From: Candidatus Nitromaritima sp. SCGC AAA288-L16
Lineage (GTDB): Bacteria > Nitrospinota > Nitrospinia > Nitrospinales > VA-1
Length of the DNA: 64,000 nucleotides
NCBI GenBank assembly: GCA_000372225.1
Contig: AQTY01000002.1
Coordinates: forward strand, 52,875-116,874
Reading direction: 5' to 3'
Below are positions 23,668-33,660 of this stretch, piece after piece. The notes below the pieces were generated by a model, which was not told where the DNA came from, ran no database searches, and saw only the letters and a list, made by a program, of their open reading frames with translations. Every line of letters begins with the position of its first letter. The stretch's first letter is position 1. The position numbers were made by a program, and so were the translations under genes.

Positions 23668-25971
23668 CTATTCTATGGAGATTAAAATTGAGTGTCCCTG
23701 ATTGTTCGGTCCGATGGCTGTGATTTCGTGAGTTCCTTTCATGAGAGCTACAGTCGTATGATGTGGGAGACTAGTGCTTGCGGTTTCTAAACCATTAACA
23801 TACCAGGACACTATCTGTGTTGGGGCATTGCCTATTGCTGACAACCGAATTTCATAGGAAGTTTTACCAGGGTCAAGCAAATACACTTCTTCCGTCAGGG
23901 GGCTTGTTATTTTTATTCCTGCTTTGCCAGATTTAGAAGGATCATCTAACGGGTTGCTGCCATTGAAAATATTTTCTAAATTATTTGAAAATCCAGCTAA
24001 GCGATATTTCCCCTCTACACCATTTTTAAATCTTTTGTAAACCCAATCTGTATATTGCGAAGGCAAGTTGTGAAATTTTTTATCATTGGAGTGATACTGA
24101 CATTTTTCTTGTGGCTCGAACCCACTAATAAACAATTCTTTCTTTGTCTGTGGACAACTTGGATTTGGCACCGATCCCGAGTACGAACAAACCGTTTTAC
24201 TTATCACGCTCTCAGGCTTTTTAAACCTGGCAGCAAAGCTATCGGGATATAACTCATTAAGGATATCTATAAAAATAGGTCCTCCTCCTTTAGCACCTGT
24301 CAAACCATTCGTGGAACTGCCATCGAAATTACCTATCCAGATTGCGATGGTATATTTGTGGGTATAACCTACAATCCAACTGTCCCTATAATGAGTACTC
24401 GTCCCCGTCTTGAGAGCTACTTTAAAAGGTAATTTCTGGTTAAAAAAATCACCGAAAGTAAGAACACGGGCAGAAGGGTCGGAGAGAATATCGGTGATGA
24501 TATAGCTTGCCTCCGGGGAAAATATCCTTCTTGGGAAATGTTTGGGTTCGTTTTTTATAAAACGGGGAGACATGAACTCACCACCCCGTGCCAATGTTGC
24601 ATAGGCTGCCGCAAGCTGGATGAGCTTTACTTCAAGATTTCCTATAACAAGACCTAAACCATAATGATCGGCGTCATGGTTTTTATAATTATTAAGACCG
24701 AGTAATGATACGGTTTTATAAAAATTTTCGTATCCAATCTGGTTGATTAAAAATATAGCAGACTGGTTTAACGAGTTTCCCAGAGCTTCCCTCATGGATA
24801 CGGGACCATACGAAGCACGATTGAAATTTACAGGTCGGTAAACTCCCTGCGGAGAAATATAACTGCGCTTAAGGTCTTCCAAGGTATCCGACGGACTATG
24901 GCCTTCATCGAGAGCCTTTGCATAAAGAAAAGGTTTCAAGGTCGATCCTGCAGACCGTTTGGAGATTGCTCCATTGTTAAAGCCAAGATCTGTCTTGGAA
25001 TGTTCCATTGACCCAACCAGAGCTAGAACGTTTGACGTCTTGTTTTCAATTACAACAACAGACCCCTGCATGGCTTTTTGTTTCTTTAATCGTTTACGAT
25101 GAGAATCCAGAATCTGCTCAACTCTTTTCTGCAAAATCAAATTGATCGTTGTCGGCGTATTCCCTGATACTTTATTTTGATCCAACATCTCAACGAAGTG
25201 AGGCGCATCAAATGGAAATACTTTTTCACTAACAAGAATAGGTTTTTTCTCTGCTCTTAGTTTCTCGTCGAGACTGATAAACCCAAGTGCATGCATCCTC
25301 TTTAGAACCCAATTCCTTCTGACTTTAAGTTTCTCTTTATTATTTCCATATGGATTCAATGTTCCTGGTGCTTTTGGAAGTGCTGCTAGTAAAGCGGTTT
25401 CATTTAAGCTCAAGCGGCTGGATGGTTTTGTAAAGTAGATTCTGGCTGCTGCTTCAACCCCCGTCAGGTTGTTACCCATAGGCACCCTGTTGAGATAAAC
25501 CTCAAGAATCTCTTCTTTAGATAGATGCCCTTCGGCTCTGAAACTTCTTAGCACTTCAATAAATTTCTTTGAGTACGTGCGATTTCTGGGATAGGTAATC
25601 CTGATCATCTGTTGAGTTAAGGTCGATGCACCAGATACGATTTTTCCCTGAACCATGTTTTCTTTAAGAGCTCGTACCATTGCAAAAGGATCAATTCCTA
25701 TGTGAGAAAAGAATCTCTGGTCCTCCGCAGCAATAAAAGCCTTTATTGTTGTGTCTGATATTTTGTCTAAGGAAATCCAGATATGCCTTTCACCGTTGAT
25801 ATCAGGAAACCAGCGTAAGGGCTTTTCAGATCGATCAGATACGATTCGGTTGTCAGGAGGGTAGAACCTATTGATATCGACCCGGCTTATTTTTTCAAGA
25901 TATAATCCTGCGATTATTGCGACTGCAAATAAAAGAGCAGTAACTATTTTTATCTTGAGTCGGAGCTTCAT
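23668..25971 (-). CDS. pbpC: Penicillin-binding protein 1C
   Basis: 767 residues: N-terminal anchor, GT51 domain (AAEDQRFFSHIG near residue 83; SGASTLTQQMIR), transpeptidase domain (SAGSTLKPFLYA, SLNQ, KTGTSTHYRDSW), and the C-terminal beta domain found in PBP1C (about 680-767, ending IGPNNQGHSILISIE). PbpC is typically encoded beside a bacterial alpha-2-macroglobulin, and here the A2M gene overlaps its start by 4 bp (ATGA). The pair is thought to repair the wall after envelope attack. Confidence 0.93.
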   Translation of the reverse strand: MKLRLKIKIVTALLFAVAIIAGLYLEKISRVDINRFYPPDNRIVSDRSEKPLRWFPDINGERHIWISLDKISDTTIKAFIAAEDQRFFSHIGIDPFAMVRALKENMVQGKIVSGASTLTQQMIRITYPRNRTYSKKFIEVLRSFRAEGHLSKEEILEVYLNRVPMGNNLTGVEAAARIYFTKPSSRLSLNETALLAALPKAPGTLNPYGNNKEKLKVRRNWVLKRMHALGFISLDEKLRAEKKPILVSEKVFPFDAPHFVEMLDQNKVSGNTPTTINLILQKRVEQILDSHRKRLKKQKAMQGSVVVIENKTSNVLALVGSMEHSKTDLGFNNGAISKRSAGSTLKPFLYAKALDEGHSPSDTLEDLKRSYISPQGVYRPVNFNRASYGPVSMREALGNSLNQSAIFLINQIGYENFYKTVSLLGLNNYKNHDADHYGLGLVIGNLEVKLIQLAAAYATLARGGEFMSPRFIKNEPKHFPRRIFSPEASYIITDILSDPSARVLTFGDFFNQKLPFKVALKTGTSTHYRDSWIVGYTHKYTIAIWIGNFDGSSTNGLTGAKGGGPIFIDILNELYPDSFAARFKKPESVISKTVCSYSGSVPNPSCPQTKKELFISGFEPQEKCQYHSNDKKFHNLPSQYTDWVYKRFKNGVEGKYRLAGFSNNLENIFNGSNPLDDPSKSGKAGIKITSPLTEEVYLLDPGKTSYEIRLSAIGNAPTQIVSWYVNGLETASTSLPHHTTVALMKGTHEITAIGPNNQGHSILISIE

Positions 25972-28900
25972 CGAATCTGAGAGGCTTTGATGTTAACGAT
26001 GCTTTTTGGAGTAAGACCCATGACCTGAGGCGAATACATAAGCTGCGCCTTGGTTGACGGGAGGACAAACTGGCCTTCTGTGGTAGCTCTTGCATAGTAG
26101 GAGTACTGATATTTTCCACCCCAGAGGTCTGAGTCCCTGAAGATCAGGACGCGGTCATCCCTGATTTCCTGAAAACTCGGAACCAATACACGAGCACCGT
26201 CTTCCGTGTAAGAATCTTCGTCATTCTCAGGGACAACCTCTTCTGTCTTGATACTGCTATTGATCGCAACGAGTCCTGCTGGAAGGGGGTCATCTATAAC
26301 GATGTAACGATAGCGTCGACTGTGGCCTGTCTTATCTTTTTCTATATCGATTGTAACTTTAACCAGGTCACCGACTCTAATATCCTGTGAACCATCAATA
26401 TTTCTAATCGACTTATTTACATGGAAACCATTTGAAGTCCCCGATTCGGCGTAATCCACCCTTGGAAACTGGAGTACTGCTTTATAGTAAATGGGGAGGT
26501 TTGAACTTGCGTTTAATTCTAAGAACGGATTTTTGAAATATTCTTCGGGGTTCAGTTGAATTTTCTTATGAATTTTATTAATGACACCAGTATCAACCGT
26601 ATGCGAACCTGCCGTTATCTTCACACTGTAAGGTTCGTTATTAGATTCTTGCGCCGAATAATAATTTCCAAGTGCGTATAAAGCCCACCCCGTATCACTT
26701 GTTGATGTCCACCTTCCTGATGAACCAAAACCCTGGAATAAAGATTCGGCGATACGGTGAGTAAACTTGTCTTCTGGGTCAGCCGCATTGAATGCCAAAA
26801 GCCCAATCGCATGACTCCTGTATCTAGCATTGAATACCTCATTGGTATTCTTTGAGCTTAACGAGGCCAGTCTAAAATGTTGATTGGTTCGAATAGCATC
26901 TTTCAAGTTGGCGCCAGACAAATAACCGGATTTAATCCCGGCTAAGGTCCAGAACATTCTTGTTTCAAAGTTGCTGCTGTTTATTTTTTTATATTGTGAT
27001 TTAAAAAATAATTCCTCATCGAGCGAATCATTCATAGCAAGTATATAAGCGGCAAATGCTGTCTCGTTTGGATTGAGATCGTCATTATTAATGCTTTTTG
27101 AAATATAATTTAATCCTTTTGCAAAGGGCTGGTCAGGAACATTCATACCGTTTTCCTTTGCGATACTCAGAGCGGCCATCGCATATAGCGTTCCTGCTCG
27201 GTGAGGAGACTTGTTGCCGGGCCAATAGCCAAAGCCACCTGACTCTGTCTGCATTTTAAGAAGTCTGGTAACACCCGCTCTTAAGTACTTATCTGTCTGC
27301 GCAGTCCGGATATCAGGAATCAACCCTTTTTCAATGAGTCCTCTTAAAGCCGCCAATGGTAAGACTTTGGAGCTTGTTTGCTCCACGCACCCATAGGGAT
27401 ACTGCAGAAGGTACAAGAGGCCACCCGTCAGTTTAATGAAGGGGTTTGAAGATACAGTCAGGTTAATCATAGAACTTTTTGTTAACTCGGGATTGTGTTT
27501 ATTTAACAACTCTGTTGGAAGTGGAAGCATGACTTTTGATGAATTTGAAAAAGAACCCAGTAAGATTTCCGTTCCTAATGTGTGACTGGGATTAACAGGG
27601 ATTTTTAGTTTTACTGAATCAGATTTATCGTTGGCCATACTAGAAAATAAAACCTCTGCTAAACCGCTACTCAAGGCTTCTCCATCTACTGTAAACGTGT
27701 GACTGTTTTTGGATTGAATCGGGCTTGTTATATTTAAAGAACCCAAATTCAGGTGTTCACTGGAGTTCAACATTAAATTCGCATCCAGTGTTTGGTCTGA
27801 CTTGTTAAATGCGGCTACGGGAAATCGTAATTTATCTCCGACGGTGAGAAACCGGGGAAGTCCGGGTTCAATATAAAATTCCTTTGTTGCAATCAGATTT
27901 CTTTCAGCGCTGCCGAACCCACTTCCTTTATCATTAGCAATCACGTAAACCCTATAGGAAGTAATATTATCGGGGAGTACAAAGCTTACCTGCGCCTTGC
28001 CTTCAGTATCTGTTACAACAGCCGGATTAAAATACGCAACGGGAATGAAGTTTTCCCTTGCTGTTACGCTTTCAAGAGTTGAATTTTCTAACCCGCCTCC
28101 ACCTGTCAGCGGATTGTTCCTTATTTTTGAGAATGGTGTTTGATGCGCTAGCATTCGTCTGATGTCCTGAGTCCCAACACTAAGTGGGACTGTGAAACTG
28201 TTCAATTCACTCAACTTAGGCGTTTTAAATCCTGTCAGTGCAAGCACACTTTCATCAACGACCCCCACAGCAAGTTCTGCTTGTTTTCCCTGCCCATGGA
28301 TATCTTTGACGGAAAGATTAAGAGTTACCGGTGACTGCGGATTTTTTTTAAGTGATACTTCTGTTTCATTGATTCCAACGTTAAGTAAAACGGCTCCCTT
28401 TACAACGGGAACCTTAACTGTTCCAAACTCAAATGTAGGGGCGCCGTCATCAATGCTTCTTCTATAAAATGGAAAGTGCTTTCTTGGAACCGCACCTAGA
28501 ATAGAAACATAAACGTTTGGAGAGTAACTTTCTTGGATGGGAAAACTGATGTTGCCTGCTTCGTCCGATGTAAATACCTGGTGATCAAGTATTCCTTCCC
28601 TTTCAACAGTTAATAAGTAGGAAGACGATTTTTTTTGAGACTGAATTTTGATTAAAGCTTGATCGTTGGGTTGATAACTGTCTTTTTCTGACCAAATAGG
28701 AAGTTTATCGTAGGGAGTATCACGATTCATATACTCATAGGAATAATAACCCCCTTTCACCTCGCAGCTAATTCCTGAAATATATGTGTTTTTACCATTG
28801 GAATAGGTGAATTTAAGAATGTAGTCGCCACTTAGACCACCGTCAAAATTAAAATCGGCGAAGCCTTTATTTAAAGATGTTTTTGTAACCAGAAACTTTT

Positions 28901-30980
28901 TCCAGAACTTTTTATAAGTCCAAAATACCTCGCCATCATTATTACGTTGTCGAATATAACTCCAGTCCTTTCTAAGAATATCTACTTTTATTTCTCCTTC
29001 TTGAACTGGATTGCGGTTTGGGTCGGCAACCAGCAATTTAAGAGACAGGTCATCTCCTGATTTAATTTTTTTCTTGGAACCTTTGATCCCGACCACGTAG
29101 GGTATTTTTTCCTGGTAGATACTTTTTGCCGTGGCGACCCTTCCATCAAAATCAATGGTTGTGGCCACGACTACTAGACTTCTTTTTCCCTGCCTCACCT
29201 TAGGATCAATAGGAAAGTTCAAACTCAGCGAACCGTTGTCATCGAGAATCGACTCACTGCTTTCAAGCAGAAACTTCTCTTCCGCAATGTTTCCAAAAAC
29301 AAACTCTCCTAATTCCTTCACATTGTAATTAGTCGGACCATGAAATATTTTCCATCGTACCTGGCCGTTTTTGACATGACCTCCTGAATAGTAACTCCCA
29401 TTAATCGTAACTTTTAATGTGTCATTAGTTTTAGTCCACTGGTTAGTATGGGACTTTGTCTCAGGTTCTTTTTTAAAGGAGATCCCTGTAAAATGACGAG
29501 GGGCCTTAAACTCCTGTAACTGGAATGTGTGTTCTGCAAGAACTTCATCTCTCCCAGTCATGTCAACCAATTCAATTTGGTAGGTTCCAAGAGGAAGGTG
29601 GTTTTCTAATTTGAGTGAGCCCCACAAAGACCCAAATTCTGAGAGAGTGTATTGTTCAGATGAAACAAGCTCGCCTTTGGAATCTTTTATTCTAATGGTG
29701 GGTCTTGTGAGTTGACTGGGGGAGCTGATTTCTCCTTCGGAGTATTCTCTAACTACGCCTTTAAAATTAAGCGTGTCACCAGGCCTATAGATACCTCGAT
29801 CCGTAAATAGCTTTGCTTTTCTGGAAATATGCTTTTCGGTGTCTTTATCTAGAGGTACATTTTTTGGGTAGATCGGATATGCAACGGGGATATACGAAAC
29901 ATCGTCTTTTGTAACCGCTAAAATATATTTTATGTCGCCAGTAACCAGGTGATAGTTGATCGGTACATAATCGCTCGATAAAAGATTTATTCCTTCTGTA
30001 ACCCTTGAACTAAACTTTACAATCCCATCATTATCCGTATTGCCGAGTTTGAAAATTCTATTCAGTCCCGTAAGTCCAAATATTTCGACATTTTCTATAG
30101 GCATTGCCTCCTTAAGAGAAGTGATCCAAATAAGCAGATCATCGCTTGCCTGTTTGTAAGTTATTCCGAGGTCCGTGATACGAATAAGGCGTATAGGTGT
30201 TCGAGCATTTTCATCTTTTCCATCGGTTGTAAGACGAATTAGTTTAATGTCTCCCTCTTTTCTTTCATCAAGACCCAACGGAAAGGAGAATAATCTCGAT
30301 TTATTTTTTTTCTCTACATTGAAGAATTTGTTTTTATGTTCCTGTTTTCTAAAAAGACTTTTAAAGTTTTCAACATCATTCTTTCTGGCAGGGTATTTAT
30401 TGTTTGCAAACGACTGGCTTAAACTATTCCAGTCGATATTCCGGTTTCCAATTGATGCGTTAATAGCGCTAGATAAAAGAACTGGGGGCACACTTATTTC
30501 CTGGTAATGAATATTCTTTGTATTGGCTATTTTTAAATGAAGGTACTGGGGGCCAAATTTTTCGATAACTGTTTTATGGTTCCAATAATTAATGGATGGA
30601 GGAGATTCGAATGTGAAGGAATTAACCACCTTCTTATAGGACTTCTTGTCCAGCTTGTAATCTTTTGGAAAAACAATGGAATACTTCTGTCCATGTTTGA
30701 ACTTTCCCTTTAATACAAATTTGTTTCTTTTGAGATAGCTGAAATCCCAGGAGAGATCAACAACACGAGGAACAATTTTTGCTCCTTTTGATCCTGGCCA
30801 ACTAACCAGATTAAAATAATGCACCTCATGGTTTAGATATATTTCTACTTTTTTTCCACCGGAATCTTTTTCAATATTAACGATGCTGAATGTTTCGTCC
30901 TCTGCGAATGAATGCTCCACAATAGAAAAAAACAGTAAAAAAAAGACAAGTAAGGGAAAAAATAATAGTTTGTTTTTCAT
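25968..30980 (-). CDS. Bacterial alpha-2-macroglobulin
   Basis: 1670 residues. Signal peptide (LLFFPLLVFFLLFFSIVEHS) without a lipobox, so probably soluble or retained by its signal. MG-type domains include TDRGIYRPGDTLNFKG (near 395). The bait-like and A2M segment has VTDTEGKAQVSFVLPDNITSY, and the thioester motif is PYGCVEQTSS with the reactive Cys near 1198, followed by the helical thioester domain. Such proteins trap proteases covalently in the periplasm. Coupled by ATGA to pbpC downstream and to the 69-residue gene upstream. Confidence 0.93.
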   Translation of the reverse strand: MKNKLLFFPLLVFFLLFFSIVEHSFAEDETFSIVNIEKDSGGKKVEIYLNHEVHYFNLVSWPGSKGAKIVPRVVDLSWDFSYLKRNKFVLKGKFKHGQKYSIVFPKDYKLDKKSYKKVVNSFTFESPPSINYWNHKTVIEKFGPQYLHLKIANTKNIHYQEISVPPVLLSSAINASIGNRNIDWNSLSQSFANNKYPARKNDVENFKSLFRKQEHKNKFFNVEKKNKSRLFSFPLGLDERKEGDIKLIRLTTDGKDENARTPIRLIRITDLGITYKQASDDLLIWITSLKEAMPIENVEIFGLTGLNRIFKLGNTDNDGIVKFSSRVTEGINLLSSDYVPINYHLVTGDIKYILAVTKDDVSYIPVAYPIYPKNVPLDKDTEKHISRKAKLFTDRGIYRPGDTLNFKGVVREYSEGEISSPSQLTRPTIRIKDSKGELVSSEQYTLSEFGSLWGSLKLENHLPLGTYQIELVDMTGRDEVLAEHTFQLQEFKAPRHFTGISFKKEPETKSHTNQWTKTNDTLKVTINGSYYSGGHVKNGQVRWKIFHGPTNYNVKELGEFVFGNIAEEKFLLESSESILDDNGSLSLNFPIDPKVRQGKRSLVVVATTIDFDGRVATAKSIYQEKIPYVVGIKGSKKKIKSGDDLSLKLLVADPNRNPVQEGEIKVDILRKDWSYIRQRNNDGEVFWTYKKFWKKFLVTKTSLNKGFADFNFDGGLSGDYILKFTYSNGKNTYISGISCEVKGGYYSYEYMNRDTPYDKLPIWSEKDSYQPNDQALIKIQSQKKSSSYLLTVEREGILDHQVFTSDEAGNISFPIQESYSPNVYVSILGAVPRKHFPFYRRSIDDGAPTFEFGTVKVPVVKGAVLLNVGINETEVSLKKNPQSPVTLNLSVKDIHGQGKQAELAVGVVDESVLALTGFKTPKLSELNSFTVPLSVGTQDIRRMLAHQTPFSKIRNNPLTGGGGLENSTLESVTARENFIPVAYFNPAVVTDTEGKAQVSFVLPDNITSYRVYVIANDKGSGFGSAERNLIATKEFYIEPGLPRFLTVGDKLRFPVAAFNKSDQTLDANLMLNSSEHLNLGSLNITSPIQSKNSHTFTVDGEALSSGLAEVLFSSMANDKSDSVKLKIPVNPSHTLGTEILLGSFSNSSKVMLPLPTELLNKHNPELTKSSMINLTVSSNPFIKLTGGLLYLLQYPYGCVEQTSSKVLPLAALRGLIEKGLIPDIRTAQTDKYLRAGVTRLLKMQTESGGFGYWPGNKSPHRAGTLYAMAALSIAKENGMNVPDQPFAKGLNYISKSINNDDLNPNETAFAAYILAMNDSLDEELFFKSQYKKINSSNFETRMFWTLAGIKSGYLSGANLKDAIRTNQHFRLASLSSKNTNEVFNARYRSHAIGLLAFNAADPEDKFTHRIAESLFQGFGSSGRWTSTSDTGWALYALGNYYSAQESNNEPYSVKITAGSHTVDTGVINKIHKKIQLNPEEYFKNPFLELNASSNLPIYYKAVLQFPRVDYAESGTSNGFHVNKSIRNIDGSQDIRVGDLVKVTIDIEKDKTGHSRRYRYIVIDDPLPAGLVAINSSIKTEEVVPENDEDSYTEDGARVLVPSFQEIRDDRVLIFRDSDLWGGKYQYSYYARATTEGQFVLPSTKAQLMYSPQVMGLTPKSIVNIKASQIR

Positions 30981-31186
30981 TGTTGCAACCCTCTTCTGTT
31001 CCAGTCTTCGAGGTAACTTACTTTTTCTCTGCTTTTTTTATCTAACTCTTCCAACAGACAATCCGTATGTTCCACGGCAAGTTCAGCTGCCTCTTTTGGG
31101 CTGGGGCGGATGTCCTCCCGCTTGCAGATGATTGCCTGAAGAATGCTTACTGATATGGCGTCTCGTTTTGGTAAAAGTTTTTTCAT
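30977..31186 (-). CDS. Hypothetical small protein (69 aa) preceding A2M
   Basis: ATG 31186 follows AAGGAGG. Its stop overlaps the A2M start (ATGA), so it is translated in the same unit. The sequence is soluble, helical and charged, with two cysteines (IICKRE, DCLLEELDKK). No family recognised; the tight coupling argues that it is real. Confidence 0.6.
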   Translation of the reverse strand: MKKLLPKRDAISVSILQAIICKREDIRPSPKEAAELAVEHTDCLLEELDKKSREKVSYLEDWNRRGLQQ

Positions 31187-31202
31187 TAGTCCTCCTTATT
31201 GA

Positions 31203-31640
31203 TTAATTTGTTTCTGGTAAGCGATCAGCGGCATACATCTTTTTCCTAACGTGGCAACCAAGTGTTCCGGGTCTGCTACTTGAACAAAACGTACTGAACT
31301 CCATGTTTTTAAAAAGTGCCGAAAGTTTGCTGAGCTCCAGGACCTCTTTTATGTTGTTATTGATTCCAACCACATGAAATTCTATTCCGGCGTCGGAAGC
31401 CATGCGGACGCACTCAACAATTGCCGCAATCCCAGAATTATCAATCTGGGTCACTCCCTCGAGGTCCATTGTCACTCCTTTACTTGCTTCCTTAAATAAA
31501 GGCGTGATTCCTTCAAAAACGTGCGGTGTGTTTTCACGATCAAAGCTACCGTACACGGTAAACACTACGTGACCGTTTCGGTTGATAACTACCGCAGAAA
31601 TATCTGGTTTCATTTTTTTCTTTTCTCTGAAGTTGCACAT
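31203..31640 (-). CDS. STAS-domain anti-sigma-factor-antagonist-like protein
   Basis: 145 residues. A STAS fold spans about 12-115, with the phosphorylatable-serine motif QIDNSGIAAIVE near residue 68, as in SpoIIAA-type antagonists. Such proteins bind anti-sigma kinases and relieve sigma inhibition. AAGGAG precedes ATG 31640. The C-terminal ~30 residues contain extra cysteines (FSTFCSSSRPGTLGCHVRKK), which is atypical. No kinase or sigma gene is nearby. It heads the A2M unit together with the small membrane ORF overlapping its 5' end. Confidence 0.8.
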   Translation of the reverse strand: MCNFREKKKMKPDISAVVINRNGHVVFTVYGSFDRENTPHVFEGITPLFKEASKGVTMDLEGVTQIDNSGIAAIVECVRMASDAGIEFHVVGINNNIKEVLELSKLSALFKNMEFSTFCSSSRPGTLGCHVRKKMYAADRLPETN

Positions 31641-31749
31641 ACTTGCTCCTTGCTTTCATCCAGGTTGCGAGCAGATCGCAGGTGAAAATTAAAAACATTG
31701 CTGCCAACCCACCTAAGACTCCATTTAAAACTATCGTGGTGATATCCAT
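31546..31749 (-). CDS. Small membrane protein overlapping the STAS gene start
   Basis: From ATG 31749 (MDITTIVLNG), with AGGGGAG upstream, 67 codons encode one membrane span (VLGGLAAMFLIFTCDLLATW) and a basic tail. The last 95 bp overlap the STAS gene in another frame, which is longer than usual; either the tail is real or the stop was displaced. Moderate certainty from ribosome-binding site and composition. Confidence 0.45.
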   Translation of the reverse strand: MDITTIVLNGVLGGLAAMFLIFTCDLLATWMKARSKYVQLQRKEKNETRYFCGSYQPKRSRSVYRVR

Positions 31750-31772
31750 AATTGCTCCCCTCATAGGAATAG

Positions 31773-31786
31773 TTCGAGAACTCGAA
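31773..31786. promoter_or_regulatory. Palindrome TTCGA-N4-TCGAA upstream of the A2M/STAS unit
   Basis: Perfect palindrome 24 bp upstream of ATG 31749, with an additional half site GTTCGAGAAA at 31793-31802 and a looser one at 31886-31893. Same element as at 23530-23543. Confidence 0.45.
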
Positions 31787-31916
31787 TGATCTGTTCGAGA
31801 AAGAATGTTTTGACCTGAAAGACTTGAATTATCCAGCAGTTATTGGTCTTTAAACTTTGGAACTAATATGAGGGGAGTAACTCGTGCTCGAACACTAGCA
31901 AGGACAAACAAGAAAA

Positions 31917-31944
31917 CCCCCGCCAGCATCAAGCCGACAGGGGC
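31917..31944 (-). terminator. Putative intrinsic terminator after 31964-32686
   Basis: On the minus strand GCCCCTGTC...GGCGGGGGTTTTC forms a GC stem followed by a short T run, 20 bp after the stop of the upstream gene. The T tract is weak. Confidence 0.45.
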
Positions 31945-31963
31945 AACGAATGAGTCTTTGTCT

Positions 31964-32686
31964 TTAAATAACAACCATCTCTTCTAACTTCTTCTCAGAC
32001 CATCCATATTTTTTTCGTCCTACATTTAATGCAACTACCAGTTCATCCAGAATACCATCGGACAACTCCGGGTCGGATTTGTATTCGCTGTTGAGTTTTT
32101 TTACTTTAGACAACAGGTCTACTTCTTCCAACGCGGATAAACTATCCTCTGAAGAAAAATCGATGCTGACAGATTTTGAATTGTTGATCCGGAACTTGAA
32201 TCTTCGTTCCCCGTCAGGACCCAAGACAATATATTCATAAAGCTTGTATCCTTTTGGGAAGTTCCATCCAAATTCCTTTTCAAAAAAACTTTTGAACCTC
32301 TTGCAGATTTCATCGCACAATTTCCACTGGGCATCATAGTTTTTAATCTTCAACCTGACTCGAGAGTTCTCCTTATGTTCATAAGCGGGACCCCAATTAA
32401 AACTATGCGTATTCCCGGAAACGATATCCATGAAATATTTCCAGGCTTTCGTTTCACTGTCACGAAATCCAAGATGCCGACAGTCGTACGGGATAGATTT
32501 TTTGCCGGGAGCTTTTATGGAAATGCTTGAATCACTTTCATAGCTGATCTCAAGTTGTCTCACCTTGCTATCTATATCATTCGTCGGCGTTGTTTCTTTA
32601 ATTTCACGAATACTGACATTCTTGTTCTGCGATATAAAATCAACGAACTGGTGAAATAGTACTTGGCACTCTACCGTTGTATTCAT
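31964..32686 (-). CDS. Hypothetical protein (240 aa)
   Basis: A soluble, charged protein with no signal peptide or membrane span. Notable segments are KAPGKKSIPYDCRHLGFRD, WNFPKGYKLYEYIVLGPDGE and a C-terminal KKYGWSEKKLEEMVVI. I do not recognise a family. It lies between the LysM gene and the STAS/A2M unit on the same strand and probably has its own terminator at 31917-31944. Confidence 0.55.
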   Translation of the reverse strand: MNTTVECQVLFHQFVDFISQNKNVSIREIKETTPTNDIDSKVRQLEISYESDSSISIKAPGKKSIPYDCRHLGFRDSETKAWKYFMDIVSGNTHSFNWGPAYEHKENSRVRLKIKNYDAQWKLCDEICKRFKSFFEKEFGWNFPKGYKLYEYIVLGPDGERRFKFRINNSKSVSIDFSSEDSLSALEEVDLLSKVKKLNSEYKSDPELSDGILDELVVALNVGRKKYGWSEKKLEEMVVI

Positions 32687-32779
32687 AGCGTAAGTCCTTA
32701 TAAAGAATTTTTACAAAAAGAACGCAATCGAAGACACGAGTCTTGCGATACTATTCTTCTTGTTTAAACTTTTAAGAAA

Positions 32780-33499
32780 TTACGCTTGCTTTGGAGGGGG
32801 GCTTGACGTATCCGGAATATGGGAATCAAAAAAGGTGTGACCTGAGTTAATCGATAAGGAATCGTTAAATACGGTATCGAGATTAAACTTGGAAGATACC
32901 ATGTATGGTGATGAGGATGAAGGGTCTACTCGTTGTTGAGTTCCGGAACCCTTGGTCTGCTTGGAATAATCGGTACCATCCAACCATTTAAAAAATGCCA
33001 TCAAGGATTGAAAAACTTTTATTTGTCCCACGGACTCCTTAGGCGCTGTGATCATTTCTACTACTTCATAAACAACTCCCGGGTTTGCAGGAGCAAACAC
33101 ATCATCTTTGTCCGGGACAATAACATGCGAGATTATTTTTCTACCCTGGGGAAATACTTTCGATGTCGTGACAACTGGCCCCATCTTCACACTGTCTCCA
33201 GAATAATCTATGTATCTTAATTCCTGACCAACCCAGATGTGGTTCGGGTTTTGAATATTATTTAGTGCGGTAAAAACAGAAACTTTCGTTCCCTTTTTTG
33301 CAGCGATACCCAGCAGGGTCTCACCTTTTTCCACCGAGTGAACTTTTGTAACTTTGGAAGATTCAGATTGTTCAGCATAAAATTCTTCAAGAGCACGATC
33401 GTAATCAGAAGAAGCATAGACAAAGTTATTCGCCTCGCCGGTAACCATGAAGGTCACCAACAAAATTGCTAGGGGAATAAATGTTTTGTTTGCTTTCAT
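32780..33499 (-). CDS. Exported LysM-domain protein
   Basis: 239 residues with an N-terminal signal (FIPLAILLVTFMVTGEANNF). One LysM domain (about 55-98; HSVEKGETLLGIAAKKGTKV, LNNIQNPNHIWVGQEL) binds peptidoglycan. The rest is uncharacterised, with a Ser/Pro-rich tail. A GTTCGAGAAA site lies about 105 bp upstream (33605). Its position beside PBP and A2M genes supports a cell-wall role. Confidence 0.75.
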   Translation of the reverse strand: MKANKTFIPLAILLVTFMVTGEANNFVYASSDYDRALEEFYAEQSESSKVTKVHSVEKGETLLGIAAKKGTKVSVFTALNNIQNPNHIWVGQELRYIDYSGDSVKMGPVVTTSKVFPQGRKIISHVIVPDKDDVFAPANPGVVYEVVEMITAPKESVGQIKVFQSLMAFFKWLDGTDYSKQTKGSGTQQRVDPSSSSPYMVSSKFNLDTVFNDSLSINSGHTFFDSHIPDTSSPPPKQA

Positions 33500-33604
33500 C
33501 TGGTTTAATAGTTTCCTTATATAGATACTGATGAAATCCTACGCCCACATTATAAAAGGGTCAATAATAAACACATTAAATTTCTATTAATTTTGGTTAA
33601 TCGT

Positions 33605-33614
33605 GTTCGAGAAA
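33605..33614. promoter_or_regulatory. GTTCGAGAAA half site upstream of LysM gene
   Basis: Single copy of the motif found in palindromic form at 23530, 23636 and 31773. About 105 bp upstream of the LysM start codon. Confidence 0.3.
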
Positions 33615-33660
33615 TATTACGAGGCTTATTTTATAAGGGATTATCAAGAGTGTTTTCGTT

